From a virus, in IMG/VR virus record IMGVR_UViG_3300020443_000005, positions 1 to 21,918 of that record: DNA of 21,918 bases; one strand, given 5' to 3'. The translations under genes and the position numbers were made by a program. A model generated the notes under the pieces. The model did no database searches, was not told where the DNA came from, and saw only the letters and a list, made by a program, of their open reading frames with translations. Shown one piece after another: positions 1 through 8,396 of the stretch. The first letter of the stretch is position 1; each line of letters opens with the position of its first letter.

Positions 1-81
1 ATATTTCCTTTTGTCGTTATTTTGTGCCGAAAAAAATTTTCAAGGAGCCATTTTCAGAAAAAATACCGCGAAATTTAAAGG

Positions 82-117
82 CCAGCCTTTGGACAGGCGG
101 CTGTTCGGCTGGTTTTT
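82..117. terminator. Hairpin terminator, probably for the minus-strand structural operon
   Basis: A two-step hairpin is visible: CCAGCC (82-87) pairs with GGCTGG (107-112), and inside it GGACAG (91-96) pairs with CTGTTC (101-106) with one G-U pair around the loop GCGG. On the plus strand it is followed by TTTTTATT, the classic U-tract; on the minus strand by CCTTTAAATTT. It lies just past the stop of the 806-residue gene, so it may end transcription from both sides. Bases 1-81 hold no gene I can support. Confidence 0.7.
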
Positions 118-133
118 ATTCCGTGTTGGGCTC

Positions 134-2554
134 CTATTTTATATTACTGGTATTTAGGCTAGGCAATTTATCCACATCAAATGGTGGTATCGTGGGTAAT
201 TTGGACCTAGTATTTACATTCTTTTTGTTAGTGAATTTCCCATATGATTGGATTTGTTTTTTTGCATTAGTGGACCCTGCTTGTCCTTTCTTACACACCC
301 ATTCACCATTAGCATCCTCACAAACCTGTTTAGACTTAGCATTTTTTATATCTGCTTTCTGACTTCCTCCAGATACCCCCTTTATTGCTCCTGTAATAGT
401 AATCCATCTACCTGAATGTTTTAGACAGGTCTCCTTACCAGGTTCAAAGGGATCGACTATAGTAGCTCCATATTTCGCCATTATTACTACTTCAACTGAT
501 TGGTAAATCAGTCCATCATCACCGACTATATATTCGCCTGTCTCTGCCAATTCTGCGGCGTCTACCTTAGCTATTAATGTATCCGTATAATTAGATTGAT
601 CGACTAATCGATATCCATCTGGAAAGGTCAATCCAGTAAAATCACAAGTACCTACTTCTTTGGCGTCCGCCACCGCAATTATGGGTTGACACCCGCAAGT
701 ATCTACTTGACTCCAGTCTCCCGTTTGCATTGCTCGTTCTACTACTTCTCTGGACATATCATATTCAGATATATCTCCACCTATATTGGATTTTTGTGCT
801 GAAGTATCTGAGGGCAGGGTAGCACCTGTAGTAACTCTGTATGTACCGGGTAATATACCTAACCCCTGTTGAACATATGTCGGCACAGCAAAGGGTTTTG
901 GATCGTTTGGATCTGCACTAGAATGGAGCCCTGCTGGACCCATCTTGGATAATATAGGATCATTCATCGCTGGGCTTATAGGGATAACTTTATTAGGATA
1001 TCCCCAAGTTCCGTAAAAGGAACCCGTTTGTTCTAAAGGATCACGATCTTTAGTGACTACCATAGCTCTTGCGGCTGGTGAAGCTAGTGATGGTGGAATG
1101 TCCCGAGCTTTAGGAGTAACCACAGGTTTCTTTTTGAGTGCAGAAGAAGGACTGGATGGAGGAGGACCTTCTACGTATTCCGGGAAAGTATCTTCTAGAG
1201 TCTTTGCTACAGGACCCATAGCGGCTTCTACTGAACCAGCTATTTGTACCTCATTATCAGTCATCTCCTTTTCGTGCCAATCACCATCAGTCGCTTTACA
1301 TCCTGCTTCATCTCTATTGGATCCGCCTCCTTGACCACCTGTACACCATCCTACTTTATGTACTTTAGCGACTTTAGTCTTGTCTTCGGCTACTGCTTTG
1401 TATTCTACGTCCTTTACGTTAGCGGTGAATTTCTCATTCTTATCGGAAAATGGAGTCTCCCCCTTCTCTAATCCTTTTGAAAAATCTGATTTTGCTTCCC
1501 CTTCATACTCTGGATCAGTTGGTGTTACCCATCCTACTCCTGGCTGGTATTGAGGGGGTGTAGAATCATATCCACCAGTAGGAGATTCCGCCTGTTGAGC
1601 CGCTACTACTCCTGTTCCTGTTGGCTGACTATCTGAAACTTGTTGTACTGTAGTGCCGCCCTCAAAGGGAGCTTGTCTATGCTTAGGTACATCAGCTATT
1701 GTTCCGGGAGGTTTTACTAATTCATCTCCAAGAGATGGAGCTTCGGTAGGAGCTTCAGTCTGACCAGTAGCTGCCGCGTATAACGTCATAATGTCTTGCA
1801 TCACTGGACCTGTTACATTCTCCAACATTCGATTAGAGTTGACTAATGCACAGGGGTCGGAAGTGGCTAACTTAGCAAAAGCGGCCCATTGAGCTAGTTT
1901 ATTCAGTACGGATGCTAGAGCGGCGAGGTCTTCTCCAATGAGATCATTGATCTTTCCCATCAACTCAGAACACATATTATTGAAATCGGATGTCAGACCA
2001 CGTATTGTTTCACACTCTGCTAATAGATTAGATGCGGCTGAAGCGTTGGTGATACCCTTAATGAGCTTTTTAGAACGTGTATTTAACTGTGGTAGGTCAC
2101 CCATTCCATTGGCATCATCTATCGCCCCCTCAGATTCTAGAAGAGTAGCGAACCCGGAAGCACACTCCAGAGCTTCATCAAATTGTCCCAATGCTTTAGC
2201 TAGTTCACGTCCTGCTTGCTGAATACCGGAGTTACGTATGAAGTCACGGGTAGCGGCAAGAAAGGCATCTTGCAGAAAGTCCCCACAGGAAGTAAACGCA
2301 TCGGAAACACCCTGAACTTCTTGGAGCGTATCCCATATCTCTTCACCCTCTGGACCAGGATAAGCCGCTTTGACGGCGACCTCATTCATACCCTCTTCAC
2401 CAGTAATGTCAAGGGATTTGCCGTCGGCTTTCATTTTCTTTGCTTTGGGAGACGATGGTGATTCGAGCATCCCACCGACACCACCCATCGCTTCCGCGGG
2501 ATTAGCAAACGTCCCTGTACCTGTTGCTCCTGATATTACGCTACTTGGATTCAT
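134..2554 (-). CDS. Large unrecognised virion protein (806 aa) with three C-x4-G-x-W motifs
   Basis: I do not recognise this protein. It is the last gene of a baseplate operon, directly after gp5-like, so a structural (tail or baseplate) role is inferred. Visible layout: low-complexity Gly/Ser/Ala start (1-45); a helical Ala/Leu-rich region (about 70-265); a Pro/Thr/Gln-rich linker (about 265-350); a Cys-containing segment near 404-426; another Pro/Ser linker (about 463-495); a mixed region to about 700; and a Lys-rich C-terminus. Three sites share the exact spacing C-x4-G-x-W: C419-G424-W426, C710-G715-W717 and C745-G750-W752. There is no signal peptide or membrane segment. The start at 2554 is the first ATG; its leader is an A-rich run (11 T on the plus strand at 2583-2593) without a clear Shine-Dalgarno site, so initiation may be weak or coupled. 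Confidence 0.8.
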   Translation of the reverse strand: MNPSSVISGATGTGTFANPAEAMGGVGGMLESPSSPKAKKMKADGKSLDITGEEGMNEVAVKAAYPGPEGEEIWDTLQEVQGVSDAFTSCGDFLQDAFLAATRDFIRNSGIQQAGRELAKALGQFDEALECASGFATLLESEGAIDDANGMGDLPQLNTRSKKLIKGITNASAASNLLAECETIRGLTSDFNNMCSELMGKINDLIGEDLAALASVLNKLAQWAAFAKLATSDPCALVNSNRMLENVTGPVMQDIMTLYAAATGQTEAPTEAPSLGDELVKPPGTIADVPKHRQAPFEGGTTVQQVSDSQPTGTGVVAAQQAESPTGGYDSTPPQYQPGVGWVTPTDPEYEGEAKSDFSKGLEKGETPFSDKNEKFTANVKDVEYKAVAEDKTKVAKVHKVGWCTGGQGGGSNRDEAGCKATDGDWHEKEMTDNEVQIAGSVEAAMGPVAKTLEDTFPEYVEGPPPSSPSSALKKKPVVTPKARDIPPSLASPAARAMVVTKDRDPLEQTGSFYGTWGYPNKVIPISPAMNDPILSKMGPAGLHSSADPNDPKPFAVPTYVQQGLGILPGTYRVTTGATLPSDTSAQKSNIGGDISEYDMSREVVERAMQTGDWSQVDTCGCQPIIAVADAKEVGTCDFTGLTFPDGYRLVDQSNYTDTLIAKVDAAELAETGEYIVGDDGLIYQSVEVVIMAKYGATIVDPFEPGKETCLKHSGRWITITGAIKGVSGGSQKADIKNAKSKQVCEDANGEWVCKKGQAGSTNAKKQIQSYGKFTNKKNVNTRSKLPTIPPFDVDKLPSLNTSNIK

Positions 2555-2624
2555 TTTTTTCGTTTCTGACAGTGGTTATTTCTTTTTTTTTTTCGTAAAA
2601 AACGCGGTTTTTAGCGGTTTTCGG

Positions 2625-3524
2625 TTAATTCAGCTTCAGGCCTGCACCTTTGACCCAATTAATGGCTCCAGCCTCTGTGGTTATACCAGCTCCAGAGGTG
2701 ATTGTGCAATCATCAGTCGAATCTATATTACAAGCTCCACCAGCATCTATGTTTACATCTTTTCCGCTCTTGAAAGTCAACTCTCCCTTGGCGTCAAAGG
2801 TTATGTTATCTGCTTTAATATTGAGATCCCCGGTGACTTCAATTCCCATTTCACCCGCTACAAGTGTGTAATTGTCCATCTGTACGTTCACGGTGCGTGT
2901 CCCGTCTGGTCCAATTTCTTCCCACGTACCTGCTTTGTGATACCTCATTAATCGTTCTGCACCAGGGGTATCGTCCCATTCTTCTACGTGACCACTCTCT
3001 GATGATCTTACGTGATTAAATGGATACTGGGCGGCGTAGTTGTCCATTGGTAATCCTTCTTCAACCTTAGATGCACCACCTCCCACATCCGGTGGTCCTT
3101 CGAAATCCACTACTGCTCTGCGGTGAGTATCTGGTTCTCCGAGATGGGTGGCTTTTGGGTAGATCCCATTTGGATCGTTGAATCCAGATGCGGCTGGCGG
3201 CTTAGTCGGATATCCCCCCAGCGTTCCCATCATAATAGGTTCTTGACAATTCTTTCCATCCCTGAAGAATCCTACTACCCACGTTCCTTCTACTGGACCA
3301 AGTGGAGTAGTTCCAATTCCATTCATAGCGGCTGAAGTAATTGGTTGCATTGGATGAGCCCAGGGTAGGTCTGTGGTCGGAATACCCTCATCGACACCTA
3401 GCTCCATTTTGTCTGTATGGAGACCCGCTATTCGTACTTTACATCTTCCCAGTCTCATTGGATCACGTCTATCCTCTACGACACCCGTGAACCAGATGAA
3501 ACCATCAAATCCCATAAATTGCAT
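2625..3524 (-). CDS. 5: gp5-like baseplate hub/spike protein lacking the lysozyme domain
   Basis: This is the central spike of the baseplate hub that carries the puncturing needle. Residues 1 to about 110 read as the gp5 N-terminal OB-fold: a short beta-rich segment with RLGRCKVRI near 24-32, WAHP at 55-58, and GTWVVGFFRDG at 80-90. Residues about 215-299 are short beta-strand repeats rich in V, I, D and G, as in the gp5 triple-stranded beta-helix. T4 gp5 is 575 aa with a lysozyme domain between these two parts; here the linker (about 110-215) is too short and shows no lysozyme catalytic pattern. It follows the gp27-like gene by 6 nt, and in T4 gp27 and gp5 form one complex. The start at 3524 has GAGAG about 10 nt upstream; a second in-frame ATG lies at 3515. 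Confidence 0.85.
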   Translation of the reverse strand: MQFMGFDGFIWFTGVVEDRRDPMRLGRCKVRIAGLHTDKMELGVDEGIPTTDLPWAHPMQPITSAAMNGIGTTPLGPVEGTWVVGFFRDGKNCQEPIMMGTLGGYPTKPPAASGFNDPNGIYPKATHLGEPDTHRRAVVDFEGPPDVGGGASKVEEGLPMDNYAAQYPFNHVRSSESGHVEEWDDTPGAERLMRYHKAGTWEEIGPDGTRTVNVQMDNYTLVAGEMGIEVTGDLNIKADNITFDAKGELTFKSGKDVNIDAGGACNIDSTDDCTITSGAGITTEAGAINWVKGAGLKLN

Positions 3525-3530
3525 AATGTT

Positions 3531-4835
3531 TTACTCTCGTTCTGCTATTACTTTATCTGGATCCCCGAAGAACCCGTCTTTCATACACTCTAATGTCATC
3601 ACGTAACCCGTGCTATTAATCTTATGATGAATAGCGGTGACCAACCATTTTCCTGTCATATACTGATCCTCAGGTATATCGTGAGTGCGAAGATTAGTCG
3701 GTATTCGGAGTAACACGACATCACCAGCCCACGTATTAGAATCACCAGGGACATCAAATTTGATGGTGTTGCACCTCAATTCCGTCTTCTTCATATCATA
3801 ATGCGGATAATGACTCTTTTCTCCTTTATCGTGGAAACCATAAAGACCGTTTGCACTCATAAAACCACTATGTTGATGTACATTATAATCCACATACTGA
3901 CCATCTTTCGGTCCGTTCAAGCCAATTCCCTCAGCCATTACCTTATCTTTATCACCGTCGTATTCCACTTCATAAGTCTCTAGCGACTTTTCAAGGATAT
4001 TATGAACCAATATAGAAGCCCCGTACTGTCCATTTACCTGTCCGGCTGTTATATTAAATCGTTTTTGCTCTGAATATTGTTCGATCATTCCATAATCAAT
4101 TGTGTATCCTTCTGGACCCTCGACAATTTGTGTGGGCATATTTTTGAGCGTGAAGGCACGCATTATGTCCCCGTCTTTTAGTTCGTCTACTGTCATAAAC
4201 TTGAAGCCGTCGTTATTCTCGAAAAAGAGATAATTGGATTCTCCCTTTGCAGATACGGAGTTTCTAGCAAGAAAATTCATTAGCTGGAAAGGATTCCAAT
4301 TAGGTACCACCATATTCTTTTCGTGCAGAGAAGGAGATACCGTGAAGTCAGTCCATAGAAACGAACCAAATTCCATAATAGTCACACCCACATATTCTGC
4401 TATCTCTGATGCCGTCATCTTCTGAAATGAACGACTTATTTTTGTCTGATTATTGACAAAGGCGTAAGGAGATGATATTCCTATATTATATTTGATGATT
4501 TTTGTGTCTTTTGCTCCTCCGCTTATAGAATCAATTTTGAATTCCTTTTCGAGATTAGAAGTTTTCGCCGATGATGTATTCGGTGTAAGTATCTCGAAAT
4601 GAAATTCTTCTAGACCAGAGCCGACAATGCCATTAGCCTCTACCAAACCAGTACCATCTTCTATCGCAATATTACCGAACATACAATTATTGTAAATACT
4701 CTCGTATATGCTCATTTGGGCGATAATACCAGACAATTCTTCACTATCTCCTCTGTAGTTAGTGAACTCACAATGCCAATCAGAGGTAGTTTTTGGATCT
4801 AATGTCTCAAAGGTGGATTCAAGTTCTTCACTCAT
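3531..4835 (-). CDS. 27: gp27-like baseplate hub protein
   Basis: This is probably the ring-forming hub protein that sits between gp5 and the tail tube. The 434-residue protein (T4 gp27 is 391 aa) has the expected opening, with a beta-rich domain containing an F-x-N-I-x-I-x-D-G segment (about 53-60) and later mixed alpha/beta domains such as those of hub proteins that mimic the tail-tube fold. The C-terminus holds VLLRIPTNL and a W-L-V-T-A-I-H-H segment typical of phage hub proteins. The assignment rests on this general resemblance plus position: it lies directly upstream of gp5-like and downstream of gp53-like. A CAGGAG site lies just before the ATG at 4835, overlapping the end of the preceding gene's stop region. 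There are no Cys-rich or membrane segments. Confidence 0.75.
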   Translation of the reverse strand: MSEELESTFETLDPKTTSDWHCEFTNYRGDSEELSGIIAQMSIYESIYNNCMFGNIAIEDGTGLVEANGIVGSGLEEFHFEILTPNTSSAKTSNLEKEFKIDSISGGAKDTKIIKYNIGISSPYAFVNNQTKISRSFQKMTASEIAEYVGVTIMEFGSFLWTDFTVSPSLHEKNMVVPNWNPFQLMNFLARNSVSAKGESNYLFFENNDGFKFMTVDELKDGDIMRAFTLKNMPTQIVEGPEGYTIDYGMIEQYSEQKRFNITAGQVNGQYGASILVHNILEKSLETYEVEYDGDKDKVMAEGIGLNGPKDGQYVDYNVHQHSGFMSANGLYGFHDKGEKSHYPHYDMKKTELRCNTIKFDVPGDSNTWAGDVVLLRIPTNLRTHDIPEDQYMTGKWLVTAIHHKINSTGYVMTLECMKDGFFGDPDKVIAERE

Positions 4836-4844
4836 AATCTCTTA

Positions 4845-5348
4845 TTACTCCTGAACTTGTTGTTTAGTATTTTTCATCCATTTCATAAATTCTTCCGCTA
4901 TCTTTGGAATGTGTTCAGCCTTGAGTAACATAATATGCCTCATTTTATCGTTTAGATGCAATTCCCATTCTATATTAGTAACAGGTACTCTGTCCTCTTC
5001 TATACTGTTTGTCGGATATTGAATAAACTCAGCATCTTCCCAATGATGAATTTCATCTTGGTCGTCATAAATTTTGTCCACATAAGCATAGACTTCGGTT
5101 TCTCTCATTACCCAGTCATAGAATGGATCAATGACCTTATTAATTGCACATACAATCCACCAATAGTCTGAAGTTCCATAATACTGTTCAGCCACTTTTT
5201 CTGGAGTAGCAGTTTCGTCTATTGTCACGGAATAATACATTGTTGCATATTTTTCTACTGTTTTGAGCATATCTAACCTGTGTGTGATATCAGTAATACT
5301 TACTCCATTATAAGACAGTTGTGGAAGTATTTTTGTATATTTAGCCAT
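4845..5348 (-). CDS. 53: gp53-like baseplate wedge protein
   Basis: This 167-residue protein (T4 gp53 is 196 aa) matches the baseplate wedge component that helps join wedges to the hub. The diagnostic stretch is near residues 53-80: VAEQYYGTSDYWWIVCAINK followed by a D-P-F segment. That is the LysM-like pattern in which a polymerised tail protein carries Y-G-x-x-x-Y-W-W-x-I. The start codon overlaps the gp48-like stop as TAATG, and a strong AGGAGG lies 7-12 nt upstream (plus strand 5355-5360), so translation is both coupled and independently primed. Its place next to gp48-like and gp27-like agrees with a baseplate assembly operon. Confidence 0.85.
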   Translation of the reverse strand: MAKYTKILPQLSYNGVSITDITHRLDMLKTVEKYATMYYSVTIDETATPEKVAEQYYGTSDYWWIVCAINKVIDPFYDWVMRETEVYAYVDKIYDDQDEIHHWEDAEFIQYPTNSIEEDRVPVTNIEWELHLNDKMRHIMLLKAEHIPKIAEEFMKWMKNTKQQVQE

Positions 5349-6394
5349 TAGAAACCTCCTACTTCCATCAAATCATTTGCAGTAACGATAGAATTTTCTT
5401 TAAGGGCTACTGTCAATTGAGTTTCAATTGGAGCACCATCTTCATAAGCATTCCACACGCCGGTTGGTGTGTAGTTAACTGTTACTGACTGGATAAAAGA
5501 ATCTTTTATTTGAAATAAATGTTTATTCCGATGGGCTCCAAACCAGAATTCTACACCGACTGTTACAGGTATACCCAATCTACCTATACTTGACAAAGCA
5601 TCTTCTATCTCATCAAGCATATTAGATGGTTCACTTGTATCTGCTCCTGCCTTCTCTACATCATTTACGGCAGCTTGTTGGGCTTTGGAAGAAGAAGTAA
5701 CATTAAGCTCTCCTCCGGCGACACCCTTAAGGACAGGAGACGAGAATCTTTTAAAAGCCAAACAAATTGTTTCTATCGCTCTTTGTTCTTCTCTATCTTT
5801 TGGTATCATTCTCCAAGCTAAAGTGTGTGACCTTAGTGTCGCACCATCATACACTAATCCCATTTGATTGTTTATGATTGAACCCTTTGACATTGCACCT
5901 GAACTATTTGCGTTCATTACTTTTGAAACGCCGCTTTGTATCTCACTCATCACACCCGTGAGTATGTTGGACCCAATTTGGAGTGTACCCTCTCCAGTAG
6001 TGGCATCAACTCCCGAAGTTGCCGTCATATGTTCTGCATCTGAATAGTTCTGATTATATGCAGTTTCAAGAGCTAGTGGCATAGGTAGCCAAATATTAGC
6101 AATGGAATCTTTATCCAGTCCACCTCCCTGTCCTGCTACGCCTCCTTGTGGCCGAGTGGTAGGTACCCAAGTATTGATTATTAGTCTTGTCCAAAAATTT
6201 CCTGCGGATACATCATCTAAAGGAAATTTAAATATTTTAGCGCCGTTGGACGCCTTGACAATATCTGAGGGGTCGGGTTTAAACGTGAACGACCTATCTC
6301 CAGATTCATTCAGACTACTACTGACATCATCTACTGCTATTGCTGTTCCGTGTGAACCTATATTTTTACCGGATCTTCCTCTTTTTGCTGGCAT
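5348..6394 (-). CDS. 48: gp48-like baseplate tail-tube cap protein
   Basis: First gene of the minus-strand structural operon. The 348-residue product is close to T4 gp48 (364 aa), the cap that seats the tail tube on the baseplate. The N-terminal third is Gly/Ser-rich and followed by W-L-P-M-P-L-A-L-E (about 101-109), which I associate with gp48-type proteins. The C-terminal part reads as the tube-like fold: G-V-E-F-W-F-G-A-H-R-N-K-H-L, then V-T-V-N-Y-T-P-T-G, then Q-L-T-V-A-L. gp54 is a less likely alternative because it shares the fold. A good Shine-Dalgarno site (GAGAGGG) precedes the ATG, and a late promoter box (6428-6435 on the minus strand) lies 33 nt upstream, predicting a leader of about 27 nt. 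Confidence 0.75.
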   Translation of the reverse strand: MPAKRGRSGKNIGSHGTAIAVDDVSSSLNESGDRSFTFKPDPSDIVKASNGAKIFKFPLDDVSAGNFWTRLIINTWVPTTRPQGGVAGQGGGLDKDSIANIWLPMPLALETAYNQNYSDAEHMTATSGVDATTGEGTLQIGSNILTGVMSEIQSGVSKVMNANSSGAMSKGSIINNQMGLVYDGATLRSHTLAWRMIPKDREEQRAIETICLAFKRFSSPVLKGVAGGELNVTSSSKAQQAAVNDVEKAGADTSEPSNMLDEIEDALSSIGRLGIPVTVGVEFWFGAHRNKHLFQIKDSFIQSVTVNYTPTGVWNAYEDGAPIETQLTVALKENSIVTANDLMEVGGF

Positions 6395-6424
6395 TTGCCC
6401 TCTCTACGTGATAAAAAGTATTTA

Positions 6425-6444
6425 AACTATTTATATAAATAGTT
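6425..6444. promoter_or_regulatory. Bidirectional T4-type late promoter in a 20-bp perfect palindrome
   Basis: AACTATTTATATAAATAGTT is a perfect 20-bp palindrome in the gap between two divergent operons. It contains TATAAATA on the plus strand (6434-6441) and on the minus strand (6428-6435), each followed by G. TATAAATA is the -10 element recognised by the T4 late sigma factor gp55 on sliding-clamp-activated RNA polymerase. The two boxes overlap by two bases, so only one polymerase could probably bind at a time. The minus box serves gp48-like; the plus box serves gp4-like. Confidence 0.85.
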
Positions 6445-6447
6445 GAG

Positions 6448-6888
6448 ATGGCTTATAAGGGAAAATATAAAGTAAAGAATCGCTCAAAATACGTAGGGGC
6501 AGTAGATAATGTTGTGTATCGTTCATCTTGGGAAAGACGTTTTATGGTATATGCAGACACTAATCCCAATGTAGTGAAATGGAATAGTGAAGAACTTGTC
6601 ATCCCATATGTCAGTCCTGTCGATGGGAAAGTTCATCGATACTTTCCTGATTTCTGGATTGAAGTAAAAGGTGAAGGAGGAAAGATTAATCATATGGTAA
6701 TAGAAGTTAAGCCGAAGACACAAGTCGGACCACCAAAGATGGGGAAGACCCCTAAGTCTAAATATCGCTATGCAAAAGCAATGAAGACGTGGAAGGTGAA
6801 TGAAGCGAAGTTTGAAATGGCTAGAGAATTTTGTGATGACAGGAAGTGGCAGTTTAAAATACTAACAGAGGATCATTTAGTAAAGTAA
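6448..6888 (+). CDS. 4: gp4-like head-completion nuclease
   Basis: This is the T4 gp4 (also called gp50) head-completion family, 146 aa here against 150 in T4. The N-terminus MAYKGKYKVKNRSKYVG and V-V-Y-R-S-S-W-E-R (22-30) are characteristic. The protein looks like a TnsA-type PD-(D/E)xK endonuclease: E29, P67-D68, then E86-V-K88 after a beta hairpin. The family acts at the head-tail neck, probably trimming or processing the packaged DNA end before tail joining. It opens the plus-strand late operon and is followed one nucleotide later by the next gene. The ATG lies only six bases past the late box, so a transcript starting at the usual position would have almost no leader, and no normal Shine-Dalgarno site is present. 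Confidence 0.9.
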   Translation: MAYKGKYKVKNRSKYVGAVDNVVYRSSWERRFMVYADTNPNVVKWNSEELVIPYVSPVDGKVHRYFPDFWIEVKGEGGKINHMVIEVKPKTQVGPPKMGKTPKSKYRYAKAMKTWKVNEAKFEMAREFCDDRKWQFKILTEDHLVK

Positions 6889-6889
6889 T

Positions 6890-7576
6890 ATGGCTAAAGT
6901 CTCAAAGAAATTAACCAGTGTCGATATAGGTACTGAGAGAGTCGCCTCTGATGGACGCAAGTATCGTTGGTTGGGAGGACAATGGGGTAGAGTAGCAAAG
7001 TCTGGTAAGACAAGTCAGATGGCACGAAAGGCTATTGGTGCCGAATTAACTGCTTCAGCATTGTCTGGTAAAAAAGGATCAAAAGCTAAACAAGCAAAGA
7101 AATCTGTAGCGTGGTTTAAGCAGAAAGTTGGAGAATCTGCAAAAGGATTCAAAAAGAAAGCAAAACTGATGCCTGGAAAGATGTTTACGTTTGGATATGA
7201 CGCTAAATTTAAAGCAATCCTCCCTTACTGGGATAAATTTCCTCTTATTATTGTGCTTGATGTGTATAAGGATGGCTTTATGGGACTTAACTTTCATTAC
7301 TTACATCCTGTAGAAAGAAATAAATTTCTAACAAAAATAATGAAATTTGCTACTCAAAAGGGCGAACCAGAAGATATGACGGACAAAGCAAGATTCAATG
7401 TCTCTTGGGATGCAATACGAAATATTAAGAATGCTGACAAGATGATACATAAATACTTATATGGACACGTAAGAACAAGTCTACTGGAAGCACCACCAAA
7501 TGAATGGGAGAATGCTATATTTCTACCATATCAGAGATTTGTCGGTGCCACTGCTAAATCAGTTTGGAGTAAATAA
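6890..7576 (+). CDS. Conserved T4-like late protein, possible gp2-type DNA end protector
   Basis: The 228-residue protein starts with a basic, Lys/Gly-rich half (1 to about 95, many K, K-K and G-K pairs) suited to nucleic acid contact. A more ordered domain follows with M-P-G-K-M-F-T-F-G-Y-D, L-P-Y-W-D-K-F-P-L-I, then D-G-F-M-G-L-N-F-H-Y-L-H-P. I recall this L-P-Y-x-D-x-F-P ... G-L-N-x-H-Y-L pattern from marine T4-like phages in proteins annotated as DNA end protector (gp2). T4 gp2 (274 aa) binds the DNA ends in the head and lies beside gene 4, as this gene does. The function is therefore a hypothesis from context plus a partly remembered annotation. The gene overlaps the next start as TAATG. 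Confidence 0.85.
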   Translation: MAKVSKKLTSVDIGTERVASDGRKYRWLGGQWGRVAKSGKTSQMARKAIGAELTASALSGKKGSKAKQAKKSVAWFKQKVGESAKGFKKKAKLMPGKMFTFGYDAKFKAILPYWDKFPLIIVLDVYKDGFMGLNFHYLHPVERNKFLTKIMKFATQKGEPEDMTDKARFNVSWDAIRNIKNADKMIHKYLYGHVRTSLLEAPPNEWENAIFLPYQRFVGATAKSVWSK

Positions 7577-8334
7577 TGCAAGTATCAGATTTTAACCAGG
7601 TAATAGGGGGAGAAGATTTCGCTAGAAATAATATGTATTCTATCGAAATTTATATGCCACGTGGTCACGACGGAATGGGGATGACGGACAATAAAGAGCC
7701 AGGACTCTTAGGAAAATTCTATACTGGAGCAGACGAAGAAAAGGGAGGAGCTAAATTTCTTTCATATAAAGCAAAACAAGTATCAATTCCTGGTAAAACT
7801 TTAGGTACAATAGATGCCAAGCGATTTGGTCCTATCTTTAAAGTAGCAAATGATTTGATCATAGACACAACGACTATGACATTTATGTGTGGAGAGGATT
7901 ATGCAGAACATAGATTTTTTGATGGATGGATATCTTCTGTTATAGGACAAGTTAAACACGGTACTGGAGTATCTGATTTAAGTCCTAAAGTTGATCATAG
8001 ACAAGTATATACCTTAAGTTATTATAACGATTATGTTGGAATGGTTAGAATTATTCCTCTCGATAGACAAGGTGGAGCTATTGCGAATATTGCATTAATA
8101 GAAGCATATCCATCAAATGTTGGACCAATAGAATATATTTGGGGAAGTGAAGGAGAGATAGCACAATTTACTGTAACTTGGGTATATAGAGATTGGAATC
8201 ATACTGATCCAGAAAACGGATATTGGGCTGATTCATATACGGATACACCACAGGGATCGGAACTGCCGGAACTGAAACCGAAACCGAAACCACCAAAACC
8301 CCCACCCGAGGAGCTCACAGAAGGGGCACAATAA
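7576..8334 (+). CDS. Tail-tube-fold protein, gp54-like tube initiator or gp19-like
   Basis: The 252-residue product begins with M-Q-V-S-D-F-N-Q and then D-F-A-R-N-N-M-Y-S-I-E-I. This closely parallels the start of T4 gp54 (F-N ... D-F-Q-R-N-N-M-F-S) and the matching part of the tube protein gp19 (D-F-A-R-P-N-L-F-Q-V-E-I). The body has the expected order: K-A-K-Q-V-S-I-P-G-K-T-L (about 70-81), F-D-G-W-I, a Y-x-N-D-Y-V-G-M-V-R segment, and a closing E-A-Y-P-S-N-V-G-P-I ... F-T-V-T-W-V-Y-R-D-W as in gp19 (W-P-T-N-V-G ... F-E-V-T-L). gp54 starts tube polymerisation on gp48. The last 25 residues are a Pro/Lys/Glu tail encoded by short AAACCG-like repeats, absent from T4 proteins. Confidence 0.8.
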   Translation: MQVSDFNQVIGGEDFARNNMYSIEIYMPRGHDGMGMTDNKEPGLLGKFYTGADEEKGGAKFLSYKAKQVSIPGKTLGTIDAKRFGPIFKVANDLIIDTTTMTFMCGEDYAEHRFFDGWISSVIGQVKHGTGVSDLSPKVDHRQVYTLSYYNDYVGMVRIIPLDRQGGAIANIALIEAYPSNVGPIEYIWGSEGEIAQFTVTWVYRDWNHTDPENGYWADSYTDTPQGSELPELKPKPKPPKPPPEELTEGAQ

Positions 8335-8338
8335 ATAA

Positions 8339-8360
8339 GGGGAATAATCGTTTATTCCCC
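8339..8360 (+). terminator. Perfect 9-bp hairpin between tube and gp26 genes (terminator or mRNA-processing hairpin)
   Basis: GGGGAATAA (8339-8347) pairs perfectly with TTATTCCCC (8352-8360) around the four-base loop TCGT. On the plus strand no U-tract follows (GCATTGATAAT), so it is a poor rho-independent terminator in the direction of the operon and may instead stabilise or attenuate the mRNA upstream of gp26-like. Read on the minus strand it is followed by TTATTTATT. AATAAATA at 8330-8337 is one base off a late box, but its start point would fall inside the hairpin. Confidence 0.5.
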
Positions 8361-8396
8361 GCATTGATAATATAATTGTTAATAGGAGATAATATT

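Noticed and set aside
8330-8337. AATAAATA as a late promoter for gp26-like
   Set aside because: One mismatch to the box, and the start point would fall in the hairpin at 8339-8360.
8376-8396. TTG start extending gp26-like by seven residues
   Set aside because: It lies before the AGGAGA site that serves the ATG at 8397, and the added residues are not expected in the family.
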